The notes under the pieces were generated by a model that was given only the letters and a program-made list of their open reading frames with translations, made no database searches and had not been told where the DNA came from. A stretch of 64,000 bases of DNA from Bradyrhizobiaceae bacterium (lineage in GTDB: Bacteria; Pseudomonadota; Alphaproteobacteria; Rhizobiales; Xanthobacteraceae), in assembly GCA_947479905.1 (NCBI GenBank), contig CANKBJ010000003.1, forward strand, positions 1 through 64,000. The letters run 5' to 3'. The position numbers and the translations under genes are program-made. The number at the start of each line of letters is the position of its first letter. Positions within the stretch are counted from its first letter, which is position 1. Shown in pieces: positions 32,807 through 42,213 of the stretch.

Positions 32807-33577
32807 TCAGCGCCCTAGATACACTTCAACGACGCGATCGTTGGTCGACACCTGATCGATCGAGCCTTCGGCCAGCACCGAGCCTTCGTGCAGACAGGTT
32901 ACCTTGACGCCGAGTTCGCGGACGAAGGCCATGTCGTGTTCAACCACGACAACGGTCTTGGTCTTGTTGATCTCGCGCAAGAGTTCGGCGGTCTGCATGG
33001 TCTCGACGTCGGTCATGCCGGCGACCGGCTCGTCGACCAGCAGCAATTTAGGGTCTTGCGCCAGCAGCATGGCAATTTCCAGCCACTGCTTCTGTCCATG
33101 CGACAGGCTGCCAGCGATGCGCGCGCGCAGGTGTTTCAGGCGAACGGTGTCGAGCACCTGATCGATACGCGCTTCCTGCTCAGCCGAGGATTGCCAGAAC
33201 AAGGTCGCCCTCACGCCGCGGTCGTTTTTCAGCGAAAGCTGGAGATTGTCCTCGACCGTGTGCATCTCGAACACGGTCGGCTTCTGGAATTTGCGGCCGA
33301 TGCCGAGCGTCGCGATCTCGGTCTCGTCCAGTTTGGACAGATCGAATTTGCCTTCCTGGAAGAAGACGTCGCCCTCGTCGGGCCGCGTCTTGCCGGTGAT
33401 GACGTCCATCATGGTCGTCTTGCCGGCGCCGTTTGGGCCGATGATGGCGCGCATCTCGCCGGGTTCGACGATGAAGGACAGTTCGTTGAGCGCCTTGAAG
33501 CCGTCGAATGACACGCTGATGCCATCGAGATACAGCAGCGCGGAGGTTGTTTTCGGATCTGCCTGAACGGTGGACAT
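32807..33577 (-). CDS. urtD: urea ABC transporter ATP-binding protein UrtD
   Basis: 256 aa; GPNGAGKTTMMDVITGKTRPDEGDVFF, LSHGQKQWLEIAMLLAQDPKLLLVDEPVAGMTD. Confidence 0.95.
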   Translation of the reverse strand: MSTVQADPKTTSALLYLDGISVSFDGFKALNELSFIVEPGEMRAIIGPNGAGKTTMMDVITGKTRPDEGDVFFQEGKFDLSKLDETEIATLGIGRKFQKPTVFEMHTVEDNLQLSLKNDRGVRATLFWQSSAEQEARIDQVLDTVRLKHLRARIAGSLSHGQKQWLEIAMLLAQDPKLLLVDEPVAGMTDVETMQTAELLREINKTKTVVVVEHDMAFVRELGVKVTCLHEGSVLAEGSIDQVSTNDRVVEVYLGR

Positions 33578-33580
33578 GAT

Positions 33581-34747
33581 CTACTCCGCCGCGCTTGGTT
33601 GGGCCGGCGCCGCCGCTTTTGCCTCGGCCGACCTCGCCTCGGCTTTGTCGGCATGGCCGGCGCGCCAGTTATTGTAGGTGCCGATGATACCGCGCGGCAT
33701 GAACAAGGTCGTGCCGATGAACAGCCCGCCGAGCATGAACAGCCAGTATGGCGCCAGCGCCCCGGAGGTGAAGAAAGTCTTGGCATAGTTGACGACGAAG
33801 GCCCCTAACACCGCGCCGGTCAGCGTGCCGCGGCCGCCGACGGCGACCCAGATCGCCGCCTCGATCGAGTTGCCGGGCGCGAATTCGCCGGGATTGATGA
33901 TGCCGACCTGCGGCACATAAAGCGCACCGGCGACGCCGGCCATGCAGGCCGACACCGTGAACACGAACAACTTGTAGGCCTCGACGCGGTAGCCAAGGAA
34001 GCGCGTGCGCGATTCCGCGTCGCGGATGCCGATCAGCACCTTGCCGAATTTCGACGTGACGATGGCGCGGCATATGAGGAAGCAGACGGCGAGCGCGATG
34101 CAGGACGTCACCAAAAGCGCATTGCGCGTACCTTCGGCCTGCACGTTAAAGCCGAGAATGTCCTTGAAATCGGTCAGACCGTTATTGCCGCCGAAACCGA
34201 AATTGTTGCGGAAGAAGCCGAGCAGCAATGCGTAGGTCATTGCCTGGGTGATGATCGACAGGTACACGCCGGTGACGCGCGAGCGGAAGGCGAACCAGCC
34301 GAACACGAAGGCGAGCAGTCCCGGCACCAAAAGCACCATCAGCATCGCATAGAAGAAGTTCTGGAAGCCGTACCAGAAGAACGGCAGTTCCGACCAGTTC
34401 AGGAACACCATGAAGTCCGGCAGGATCGGATTGGCGTAGACGCCGCGGTCGCCGATCTGGCGCATCAGATACATGCCCATGGCATAGCCACCGAGCGCGA
34501 AGAACGCGCCGTGGCCGAGCGACAGAATGCCGACATAGCCCCAGATCAGATCGATCGACAGAGCAAGAAGGCCGTAGCAGACGTATTTGCCGAACAGCGC
34601 GACGAAGTAAGTCGAGACGTGCAGCGCCGAGCCTTCCGGCATCAGCAGGTTCAACACCGGAATGGCGATGGCGAATGCGCCGAGCAGGACGAGGAAAAGC
34701 GTCGAGCCGCGGTCGAGCAGTCGAATGAGCGGGTGCGCGGTCATCAT
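33581..34747 (-). CDS. urtC: urea ABC transporter permease UrtC
   Basis: 388 aa; IDLIWGYVGILSLGHGAFFALGGYAMGMYLM, NNGLTDFKDILGF. Confidence 0.95.
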   Translation of the reverse strand: MMTAHPLIRLLDRGSTLFLVLLGAFAIAIPVLNLLMPEGSALHVSTYFVALFGKYVCYGLLALSIDLIWGYVGILSLGHGAFFALGGYAMGMYLMRQIGDRGVYANPILPDFMVFLNWSELPFFWYGFQNFFYAMLMVLLVPGLLAFVFGWFAFRSRVTGVYLSIITQAMTYALLLGFFRNNFGFGGNNGLTDFKDILGFNVQAEGTRNALLVTSCIALAVCFLICRAIVTSKFGKVLIGIRDAESRTRFLGYRVEAYKLFVFTVSACMAGVAGALYVPQVGIINPGEFAPGNSIEAAIWVAVGGRGTLTGAVLGAFVVNYAKTFFTSGALAPYWLFMLGGLFIGTTLFMPRGIIGTYNNWRAGHADKAEARSAEAKAAAPAQPSAAE

Positions 34748-36366
34748 GCTTCGATCGCCCTACCCTTGAGCGCGAACATGCCGCGCGGCCGCTTCTGGAT
34801 GAACAGGATGATGAAGACAAGAATGGCGATCTTGGCCAGCACCGCGCCGGCGAAGGGTTCGAGGAATTTGTTGGCGATGCCGAGCGTCAGCGCGCCGACC
34901 AATGTACCCCACAGATTGCCGACACCGCCGAACACCACAACCATGAAACTATCGATGATGTAGCCCTGCCCCAGGTTCGGCGACACATTGTCGATCTGCG
35001 ACAGCGCCACGCCGGCAAGGCCGGCAATGCCCGAACCAAGCCCGAAGGTGAGCGCGTCGATGCGGGCGGTGCGGATGCCGACGGCGGCGGCCATTTGCCG
35101 GTTCTGGGTGACCGCGCGCATCTCGAGGCCCAGCCGCGTGAAGCGCAGCATGGCGAGCAGCGCGGCGAACACGATGGCCGTGAACAGGATGATCCACATG
35201 CGGTTATAGGTGATGAGAATGCCGCCGAGATCGAAGGCGCCCGACATCCACGATGGATTGCCGACTTCCTTGTTGGTCGGGCCGAAAGCGACGCGCACCG
35301 CCTGCTGCAGCACAAGTGAAATGCCCCAGGTCGCGAGCAGCGTTTCCAGCGGCCGGCCGTAGAGGAAACGAATGACGCTGCGCTCGATGGCGATGCCGAC
35401 AGCGGCGGAGAATATGAACGCGAGCGGCAACGCGATCGCCAGCGAATAATCGAACAGGCCGGGGTAGCTGGTGCGGATGACGTCCTGCACTACATAGGTG
35501 ACATAGGCCCCGAGCATCACCATTTCGCCGTGCGCCATATTGATGACGCCCATGACGCCGAAAGTGATGGCCAGGCCGATTGCCGCGAGCAGCAGCACCG
35601 AGCCGAGCGACAGTCCGTACCAGAGATTCTGCACCGTGTTCCAGAGAGCGAGATTGCGCTCGACGGTCTTGATCGCGCCATTGGCGGCGGCGCGCACGTC
35701 GGCGGGCAGATCGGCCGGCAGACTTTGCAACAAGGCCAGCGAATCCTGGTCGCCACGGGCGCGAATGAATTCAATAGCGGCGATCCGGTCCGCAGCCGAC
35801 GTGTCGTCGGCGGCCAGCAGAATGGCGGCGCGCGCTTCGTTCAAGACCTTCTTGACGCGCGCGACCTTTTCGGATTCGAGCGCCTTCTCGACAGCCGGCA
35901 GCACGGCGGCGTCGCGCGACTTGAACACCTGCTGCGCCGATTCGTAACGCTGGTTCGGATCGGGCGCCATCAGAGTGAGCGCGCCATTGGCGGCATCGAT
36001 AACGCCGCGCAGCCGGTTATTGACGCGCACGGTGTCGAGATCGTCGGGCGGCGTGCCGGCGAACGGCTTGCCGGTCTCGGCGTCGATCAACTTGTCGTCG
36101 GCGGTCTTGATTAAGACCTTCTTGTCCTTGGCGCTGAATTGCAGACGGCCGTCCTGCAGCGCGGCGATCAGCGGCGCCGCCAGCGGATTGCCGCTGGTCG
36201 CAACGGCCGTCACCGCTTCGGCGGTATCGGAGAATTCATCCGTGGTGAATTTTTCCAGCGCGTCTTCATAAGGGCCGGCATGGGCAAAGCCCGCCGCCGC
36301 GACGATGAGACCGATGGCGACTGCGAACGCCAGGATGCGGTCGTGGAATTTACCCATTGCAGTCAT
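34744..36366 (-). CDS. urtB: urea ABC transporter permease UrtB
   Basis: Signal-like N-terminus MTAMGKFHDRILAFAVAIG… then GVMGVINMAHGEMVMLGAYVTYV, WGISLVLQQAVRVAFGPTNKEVGNPSWM. Start reassigned from 36483. Confidence 0.94.
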   Translation of the reverse strand: MTAMGKFHDRILAFAVAIGLIVAAAGFAHAGPYEDALEKFTTDEFSDTAEAVTAVATSGNPLAAPLIAALQDGRLQFSAKDKKVLIKTADDKLIDAETGKPFAGTPPDDLDTVRVNNRLRGVIDAANGALTLMAPDPNQRYESAQQVFKSRDAAVLPAVEKALESEKVARVKKVLNEARAAILLAADDTSAADRIAAIEFIRARGDQDSLALLQSLPADLPADVRAAANGAIKTVERNLALWNTVQNLWYGLSLGSVLLLAAIGLAITFGVMGVINMAHGEMVMLGAYVTYVVQDVIRTSYPGLFDYSLAIALPLAFIFSAAVGIAIERSVIRFLYGRPLETLLATWGISLVLQQAVRVAFGPTNKEVGNPSWMSGAFDLGGILITYNRMWIILFTAIVFAALLAMLRFTRLGLEMRAVTQNRQMAAAVGIRTARIDALTFGLGSGIAGLAGVALSQIDNVSPNLGQGYIIDSFMVVVFGGVGNLWGTLVGALTLGIANKFLEPFAGAVLAKIAILVFIILFIQKRPRGMFALKGRAIEA

Positions 36367-36437
36367 TCCCGGCAGAATACTGTTTCGAAAGTTGGCAGCG
36401 GACAATCGCGCCCCGCTTCGATCTTTTTTTGGAAGCC

Positions 36438-36462
36438 GGAGGCGGCGGGTCACGCCGCCTCC
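36438..36462. other. 10-bp stem hairpin in the urtA-urtB intercistronic gap
   Basis: ggaggcggcg-ggtca-cgccgcctcc. Confidence 0.75.
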
Positions 36463-36502
36463 GTTGGTCCAGTCGTTGGTCAAAGTCAGCAGCGACTTCG
36501 GA

Positions 36503-37828
36503 TCACGAGGCCTGACCGCCGCACTTCTTGGTGACGGTGTTGTAGTTGCCGCACTTCAGCTTGACCCAGTCGGACTCGAGGTCCTTCGAGCCGGGCAGGA
36601 AGTCGGTCCAGGCATCGCCGGGGACCAGGCCCTTGGTCTTCCACACCACGTCGAACTGGCCGTCGGCTTTGATTTCGCCGACGAACACCGGCTTGGTGAT
36701 GTGATGGTTGGGCAGCATGGTCGAGGTGCCGCCGGTGAGGTTTGGCGCGGTGATGCCCGGCAGGGCGTCGATGACCTTGTCCGGATCGGTCGACTTCACC
36801 TTCTCAACCGCCTTCACCCACATGGCGAAGCCGATCACGTGGGCTTCCATCGGGTCGTTGGTGACGCGCTTCGGGTTCTTGGTGAAAGCCTGCCACTTCT
36901 TGATGAATTCGGCATTGCCCGGGTTCTTGATCGACTGGAAATAGTTCCAGGCGGCCAAGTGGCCGAGCAGCGGCTTGGTGTCGAGACCGGCGAGTTCTTC
37001 TTCGCCGACCGAGAACGCCACGACCGGAATGTCGGTCGCCTTGATGCCCTGGTTACCGAGTTCCTTGTAGAACGGAACGTTCGCGTCGCCGTTGATGGTC
37101 GATACGACGCCGGTTTTCTTGCCAGCCGAGCCGAACTTCTTGATGTCCGACACGATCGTCTGCCAATCGGAATGCCCGAACGGCGTGTAGTTGATCATGA
37201 TGTCTTCTTTCTTGACGCCTTTGCCGATCAGATAGGCTTCAAGGATCTTGTTGGTCGTGCGCGGATAGACGTAGTCGGTGCCCGCTAGCACCCAGCGCTT
37301 CACCGAACCGCCTTCCTTGCTCATCAGATAGTCGACGGCCGGAATGGCCTGCTGGTTCGGAGCGGCGCCCGTGTAGAACACGTTGCGCTCTGACTCTTCA
37401 CCTTCGTACTGCACCGGGTAGAACAGGATGGAGTTCAATTCCTTGAACACAGGCAGCACGGACTTGCGCGACACCGAGGTCCAGCAGCCGAACACCGCCG
37501 AGACCTTGTTCTTGGAGATGAGCTCGCGCGCCTTTTCGGCGAACAGCGGCCAGTTCGAGGCCGGATCGACGACCACGGCTTCGAGTTTCTTGCCGAGCAG
37601 ACCGCCCTTCTTGTTCTGCTCGTCGATGAGAAACAGCATCGTGTCCTTCAGCGTCGTTTCGCTGATGGCCATGGTGCCCGAGAGCGAGTGCAGAACGCCG
37701 ACCTTGATCGTGTCTTGCGCCTGCGCGGACGAGATCGCTCCCGTGACCGCGAAGGCAAACCCGGCGGTGGCGGCGAGCCACTTGCGGGCAGTCGGCCGTC
37801 TCGCGGCCGTTTGATTCGATGTGAACAT
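36503..37828 (-). CDS. urtA: urea ABC transporter substrate-binding protein UrtA
   Basis: MFTSNQTAARRPTARKWLAATAGFAFAVTGAISSAQAQDTIKVGVLHSLSGTMAISETTLKD…; start reassigned from 37927. Confidence 0.95.
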   Translation of the reverse strand: MFTSNQTAARRPTARKWLAATAGFAFAVTGAISSAQAQDTIKVGVLHSLSGTMAISETTLKDTMLFLIDEQNKKGGLLGKKLEAVVVDPASNWPLFAEKARELISKNKVSAVFGCWTSVSRKSVLPVFKELNSILFYPVQYEGEESERNVFYTGAAPNQQAIPAVDYLMSKEGGSVKRWVLAGTDYVYPRTTNKILEAYLIGKGVKKEDIMINYTPFGHSDWQTIVSDIKKFGSAGKKTGVVSTINGDANVPFYKELGNQGIKATDIPVVAFSVGEEELAGLDTKPLLGHLAAWNYFQSIKNPGNAEFIKKWQAFTKNPKRVTNDPMEAHVIGFAMWVKAVEKVKSTDPDKVIDALPGITAPNLTGGTSTMLPNHHITKPVFVGEIKADGQFDVVWKTKGLVPGDAWTDFLPGSKDLESDWVKLKCGNYNTVTKKCGGQAS

Positions 37829-37896
37829 TCGTTGAGACCCCTGCGTTTGACGCGCGCGTTTAGTCGCGACGACTTCCTTCGCGCAGGGTGGGGATC

Positions 37897-37911
37897 GCAA
37901 GCTCTGTGCCA
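37897..37911 (-). promoter_or_regulatory. sigma-54 (-24/-12) promoter upstream of urtA
   Basis: Minus strand reads TGGCACAGAGCTTGC, matching TGGCAC-N5-TTGC with GG-N10-GC spacing, 69 bp upstream of the urtA ATG. Confidence 0.8.
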
Positions 37912-38066
37912 AGCCTCTCGGTGACACGTAAGCTACTGTTTTACCGTAGGTATATGGCGAGGAGCCGCAATTGCCTATTTTCCGGTCACAGAGGTGTGAT
38001 TATTATTTAGGCATAATTGGCTCATTCTTCGGCACTGCACACAATGTGCCCAGCAGGGCTGGGGTC

Positions 38067-38918
38067 CTACCAAAGGTCCTCGACCATCAACCGGCGGGAA
38101 ATCAGCCGCTGTTGCAGGCAATAGGAAATCAGCAAGTCGAGGCAGGGCCGGTTGGCTTCCCGGCCGAATGGCGTGGTCGCAACCCGGCCCGCGGCAATCC
38201 AGCCGGCTTCCAGAAGCCGATACAACTCGGCCACCGCGGCCGGCTTAGAGCGCGCCAGTTCGTCGGTCACGACCACCATGTGATTGACCGGCACCAGCCC
38301 GTGCTTGGCGAACCAGCTTTTGGCCTCGGCCTCGGGATTGGCGATGACGCTTTGCAGACGGGAATCGTCCGGCATAGCGGCGCCATAAATGGCGGCGTCG
38401 AGTTCGCCATCGAGCAGCATTTTGGTGATGTCCTTGCCCTTGTCGGCACGGACGACTCCGGCAGGGTCCTTTGCCTCGGCGACGTGGCCGTCCTCGAAGG
38501 TGACCCACTGCACGCCCGACAAGTCGGCGCCGTAGTCATTTTGCAGAATGCCGCGCACCCAGCCGGCCGTGGTCTGGCTGTAGGAGCGCACGCCGATGCG
38601 CTTGCCGGCGAGATCGGCGGGCGTGAGCCGGCCGCGTTCGCTGTTGTACAGCATGGTGTGATGCTGAAACCGCGCCAGCATCGCCGCCGGCAACAAGGTC
38701 AGACCCTTGTTGTGCTCCTTCGCCTGCAAATAGGTGACCAGCGCCATTTCGCTGGCGTCATAGGCGTGTTCGCGCACCATCGGCTTGAACGCCGTGTGCA
38801 TCGGCTTCACCTCGACGAAGTCGAGCTTGAGCGTCGGCGATGTGATCTCGCCGCGCTTGAGCGGCAGCGTGTGGGGATAGTCGCCGATGGCGATGCGCAA
38901 CGTGGTCTTTTCGGTCAT
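38067..38918 (-). CDS. 4,5-dihydroxyphthalate decarboxylase-like / periplasmic-binding-fold protein
   Basis: 283 aa; LRIAIGDYPHTLPLKRGEI…HAYDASEMALVTYLQAKE…GKRIGVRSYSQTTAGWVRGIL; no signal peptide evident. Confidence 0.65.
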   Translation of the reverse strand: MTEKTTLRIAIGDYPHTLPLKRGEITSPTLKLDFVEVKPMHTAFKPMVREHAYDASEMALVTYLQAKEHNKGLTLLPAAMLARFQHHTMLYNSERGRLTPADLAGKRIGVRSYSQTTAGWVRGILQNDYGADLSGVQWVTFEDGHVAEAKDPAGVVRADKGKDITKMLLDGELDAAIYGAAMPDDSRLQSVIANPEAEAKSWFAKHGLVPVNHMVVVTDELARSKPAAVAELYRLLEAGWIAAGRVATTPFGREANRPCLDLLISYCLQQRLISRRLMVEDLW

Positions 38919-38977
38919 GGGCGGCCCTTCATTTGCCGCCCTACTTAGTCTAAAGAACGGCCTCGAAAAAGGGAGTC

Positions 38978-39709
38978 GTGACGCAAATGCCGGATCAAAA
39001 GACAGGACTCGTCATCACCGCCCATCCGGGCGACTTCGTCTGGCGCGCCGGGGGCGCGATCGCGCTGCACGCGAAGAAAGGTTACAAGGTCAAGATCGTC
39101 TGCATGTCCTTCGGCGAGCGCGGCGAAAGCCAGTTTGCCTGGAAGGAGCCAGGCGCGACCATGGAAAGCGTCAAGGCCGGCCGCAAGGACGAGGCCGAGC
39201 GAGCCGCCGCCTTGCTCGGCGCCGAGATCGAATTCTTCGATTGCGGCGACTATCCGCTCAAGCTCAACGAGCGGCATTTCGACCGCATGGTCGATATCTA
39301 CCGCGAGACCAATCCGGCCTTCGTTCTGACGCACGCGCTGGAAGATCCGTATAATTTCGATCATCCGAATGCCGCGCATTTCGCGCAGGAGACCCGCGTC
39401 GTGGCGCAGGCCATGGGCCACAAGCCGGGCGCCAAGTACAAGTACTCCGCGCCGCCGGTCTATCTGTTCGAGCCGCATCAGCCGGAACAGTGCAACTACA
39501 AGCCCGACCTCATTCTCAAGATCGACGAGGTGTGGGAGCAGAAGTACAAGGCGTTCCAGATTCTCGCCGCGCAGAAACATTTGTGGGGTTATTACGAACG
39601 CGTCGCCCTCAATCGCGGCATTCAGGGTTCGCGCAACACCGGCGTGCCGATGACCTATGGCGAGGCCTATCAGACCCTGTTCCCGCGCGTCACCGAAACG
39701 CTCGGCTGA
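38978..39709 (+). CDS. PIG-L family deacetylase, 4-oxalomesaconate hydratase (GalB)-like
   Basis: VITAHPGDFVWRAGGAIALHAKKGYKVKIVCMSFGERGESQ…DHPNAAHFAQETRVVAQAMG; adjacent to an RraA/LigK-like gene. Confidence 0.82.
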   Translation: MTQMPDQKTGLVITAHPGDFVWRAGGAIALHAKKGYKVKIVCMSFGERGESQFAWKEPGATMESVKAGRKDEAERAAALLGAEIEFFDCGDYPLKLNERHFDRMVDIYRETNPAFVLTHALEDPYNFDHPNAAHFAQETRVVAQAMGHKPGAKYKYSAPPVYLFEPHQPEQCNYKPDLILKIDEVWEQKYKAFQILAAQKHLWGYYERVALNRGIQGSRNTGVPMTYGEAYQTLFPRVTETLG

Positions 39710-39721
39710 GAGGAAGCAATC

Positions 39722-40414
39722 ATGAAACCCGTCGTCGTCCGCAATATCAAACGCGCCGATCCGAAAGCGCTCGCCACCTTCGAGAAGCTCGGCGTGTCCA
39801 CCACGCATGAGGCGCTCGGCCGCTACGGCCTGATGAAACCCTATATGCGGCCGATCTGGGCGGGCGCCTCGATCGCCGGCCCCGCCGTCACCATCCTGGC
39901 GCAGCCGGGCGACAACTGGATGATCCATGTCGCCGTCGAGCAATGCCAGCCGGGCGACATCGCCGTACTCGCCGTTACGACCGATAATACCGACGGCATG
40001 TTCGGCGACCTGCTGGCGACCTCGCTGAAGGCGCGCGGCGTCAAGGGCCTGATCATCGATGCCGGTTGCCGCGACGTCGCGACCTTGAAGGAGATGGGCT
40101 TTCCGGTGTGGTCGCGGGCGATCTCGGCCAAGGGCACCGTCAAGGCGACGCTCGGCTCGGTGAATATCCCGGTGGTCTGCGCCGGCGTAAATGTTGTCCC
40201 GGGCGACGCGGTGGTCGCCGACGACGACGGCGTCGTGATCGTACCGGCCAAATACGCGGTGGAGACCGCGGCCAAGGCGCAAAAACGCTTCGATGACGAG
40301 GACGCCAAGCGGCAGAAGCTGGCCTCCGGCGTGCTTGGCCTCGATATGTATAATATGCGCGAGCCCCTGGCCAAGGCCGGACTGGTCTATGTCGACAATC
40401 CGGAGGACGTGTGA
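39722..40414 (+). CDS. RraA family, 4-carboxy-4-hydroxy-2-oxoadipate aldolase/oxaloacetate decarboxylase-like
   Basis: 230 aa; GRYGLMKPYMRPIWAGASIAGPAVTI…GLIIDAGCRDVATLKEMGFPVWSRAI. Confidence 0.88.
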   Translation: MKPVVVRNIKRADPKALATFEKLGVSTTHEALGRYGLMKPYMRPIWAGASIAGPAVTILAQPGDNWMIHVAVEQCQPGDIAVLAVTTDNTDGMFGDLLATSLKARGVKGLIIDAGCRDVATLKEMGFPVWSRAISAKGTVKATLGSVNIPVVCAGVNVVPGDAVVADDDGVVIVPAKYAVETAAKAQKRFDDEDAKRQKLASGVLGLDMYNMREPLAKAGLVYVDNPEDV

Positions 40415-40555
40415 ACGACGCTAGGCGCGGGCCCTTCGGCGCACGGTAACCAATGGTTAAGGTTGTTTACGAGTAACTGTTTCTCGCGCAATCGGGAAAC
40501 CTTTGATTCAAATCGCTCGGATATGACAATGCTACCGTTCACTGTGGAGCATCCC

Positions 40556-40717
40556 ATGTCCAAGATTGTTGCGTTTCTGAAGAATGAATCCGGCGCCACC
40601 GCCATCGAATACGGCCTGATCGCCGCCGGCATTTCCGTTGCGATCATCGCTGTCGTCAACGGCCTCGGCACCTCGCTGAACACCAAGTTCACCAGCATCT
40701 CGACCCAGTTGAAATAG
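40556..40717 (+). CDS. Flp/Fap-type pilin
   Basis: 53 aa; MSKIVAFLKNESGATAIEYGLIAAGISVAIIAVVNGLGTSLNTKFTSISTQLK. Confidence 0.93.
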   Translation: MSKIVAFLKNESGATAIEYGLIAAGISVAIIAVVNGLGTSLNTKFTSISTQLK

Positions 40718-40744
40718 CCGATACGGTTTTCACCGTCACCTAAC

Positions 40745-40776
40745 AAGAAGCCGCCGGCAACGGCGGCTTCTTTTTT
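40745..40776 (+). terminator. intrinsic terminator after the flp pilin
   Basis: gaagccgcc-ggcaac-ggcggcttc followed by TTTTTT. Confidence 0.9.
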
Positions 40777-40816
40777 ATGAGCCAATGGCGGCGTCCTATT
40801 GGCCGCCAAAGCCCGG

Positions 40817-41347
40817 CTAGACGAGCCCCGGCCCGCGGCGAAACTTGATCGCGGTGATGAGACCGAGCATCACGAAAATGACCAGTGCCGCGCCTTGCGC
40901 GACGGCGAACTGGAAATCTGTCGGCGGGGCGAAGGGAGGACCGGCGGTCGAAGTCAACGTGCCGGCGGGGTTGATGATCTTAAGCTTCTGGAAGCTCTGC
41001 ACGATCAGCACAAAGACGTTCAGATAAAGCGATATCACCGCCGCGATCGCGTAGATCCAGCGCCACCGGCCATACAGATGCTTGGCGTAGCGCGCGACCA
41101 GGCCGATCAGGAAAAACACTGTGGCGACAACGCCGGTAGCCGCCGCCGGCGTGAATACTTTCGCCTGCGTCGGCGACAGGAAGAACATAAAGCCGGTCAC
41201 CGTGGTCAGCCAGAACAGCGCGGTCAGTTTGGGCAGCCGGTGCGAGCCGATCATGCCGAAAACGATGATGATCCCGCTGGCGATGGCGATCAGCGTGATG
41301 ACGACATGGACCAGTGTAAACGTTTGAACCGACAGACCGACGATCAT
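40817..41347 (-). CDS. hypothetical multi-TM membrane protein
   Basis: 176 aa from M at 41347: MIVGLSVQTFTLVHVVITLIAIASGIIIVFGMIGSHRLPKLTALFWLTTVTGFMFFL…. Confidence 0.75.
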   Translation of the reverse strand: MIVGLSVQTFTLVHVVITLIAIASGIIIVFGMIGSHRLPKLTALFWLTTVTGFMFFLSPTQAKVFTPAAATGVVATVFFLIGLVARYAKHLYGRWRWIYAIAAVISLYLNVFVLIVQSFQKLKIINPAGTLTSTAGPPFAPPTDFQFAVAQGAALVIFVMLGLITAIKFRRGPGLV

Positions 41348-41451
41348 GGCGCGCCCCTTTTGGTGTCCCCTTCTTGCCCGGTAACGGAATACTATAGCGG
41401 CACTGGCCTGTTGGCCACTGGGGCGCGCGTGCCACCTTTGTCGCAGCCGGT

Positions 41452-42213
41452 TTATTTGCCGCTCGGTCCGAAACGCTCGGTCTTGATCCGTTGCGCCGCA
41501 TGACCGAGATCGCGCAAGTCGCGCGCCGCCGATTCCACCAGAGGTGTTGGCCCGCAGATGAATATGCGCGGGCCGAGGGCGGGCGCGAAGGCAATTTGTT
41601 CCAGCATCGCGCGGTCGATATGCCGGGTTTGGCCACTCCAGCCGGCCGGCTTTTCGCGCGTCAAAGCGTGGATGACCGTCAGGCCCGAGCCGTCGGCGGC
41701 AAGCCGCTCCAGCTCGGCGCGGTAGATGATGTCGGCGATGCTGCGCGACGAGTACAGCAATGTCGCCGGCGTCCGGCAGGCGCTCGCCGCGCGCTGCCGC
41801 AGCATGGCCATCAAGGGCACGATGCCGGAGCCGCCGCCGACCAGAAACAACGGGCCGTCGAGCGCCTCGCTCCAAACGAAATAGCCGCCGATCGGCCCGC
41901 GCATTTCAAACATATCGCCGACACGCGCCTCGCCGGCGAGATAAGACGATACTTCACCGTCCGGCAGCATCTCGATGGTCAATTCCAGTTTGCCGCTGCC
42001 GGGCGCTGAGGCCAGCGAATAACTGCGCTGCGCCTGATAGCCGTCATCGGCGGTAAAGCGAACATCGACATGCTGGCCAACCTTGTGGCCCGGCCAGTCC
42101 GGCACGTCGAGCACAAGGGTTCGCACGCGCGGCGTCTCGTCGACGATCTCGACAATGCGCGCCGTCATCCATTGCAATCGCCTTGGAGCAACCGCAGCGC
42201 TATCAGTCGCCAT
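41452..42213 (-). CDS. FAD-binding oxidoreductase / ferredoxin reductase-like
   Basis: 253 aa from M at 42213; RSYSLASAPG (FAD), GGGSGIVPLMAMLR, IFICGPTPLVESAA (NAD). Confidence 0.88.
   Translation of the reverse strand: MATDSAAVAPRRLQWMTARIVEIVDETPRVRTLVLDVPDWPGHKVGQHVDVRFTADDGYQAQRSYSLASAPGSGKLELTIEMLPDGEVSSYLAGEARVGDMFEMRGPIGGYFVWSEALDGPLFLVGGGSGIVPLMAMLRQRAASACRTPATLLYSSRSIADIIYRAELERLAADGSGLTVIHALTREKPAGWSGQTRHIDRAMLEQIAFAPALGPRIFICGPTPLVESAARDLRDLGHAAQRIKTERFGPSGK

Noticed and set aside
38034-38054. GCACACAATGTGC as an NtrC site
   Set aside because: Arm spacing is 5 bp rather than the 7 bp of the GCAC-N7-GTGC consensus, so not called.
38945-40282. 445-aa minus-strand ORF
   Set aside because: Antisense to the GalB-like and RraA-like genes.
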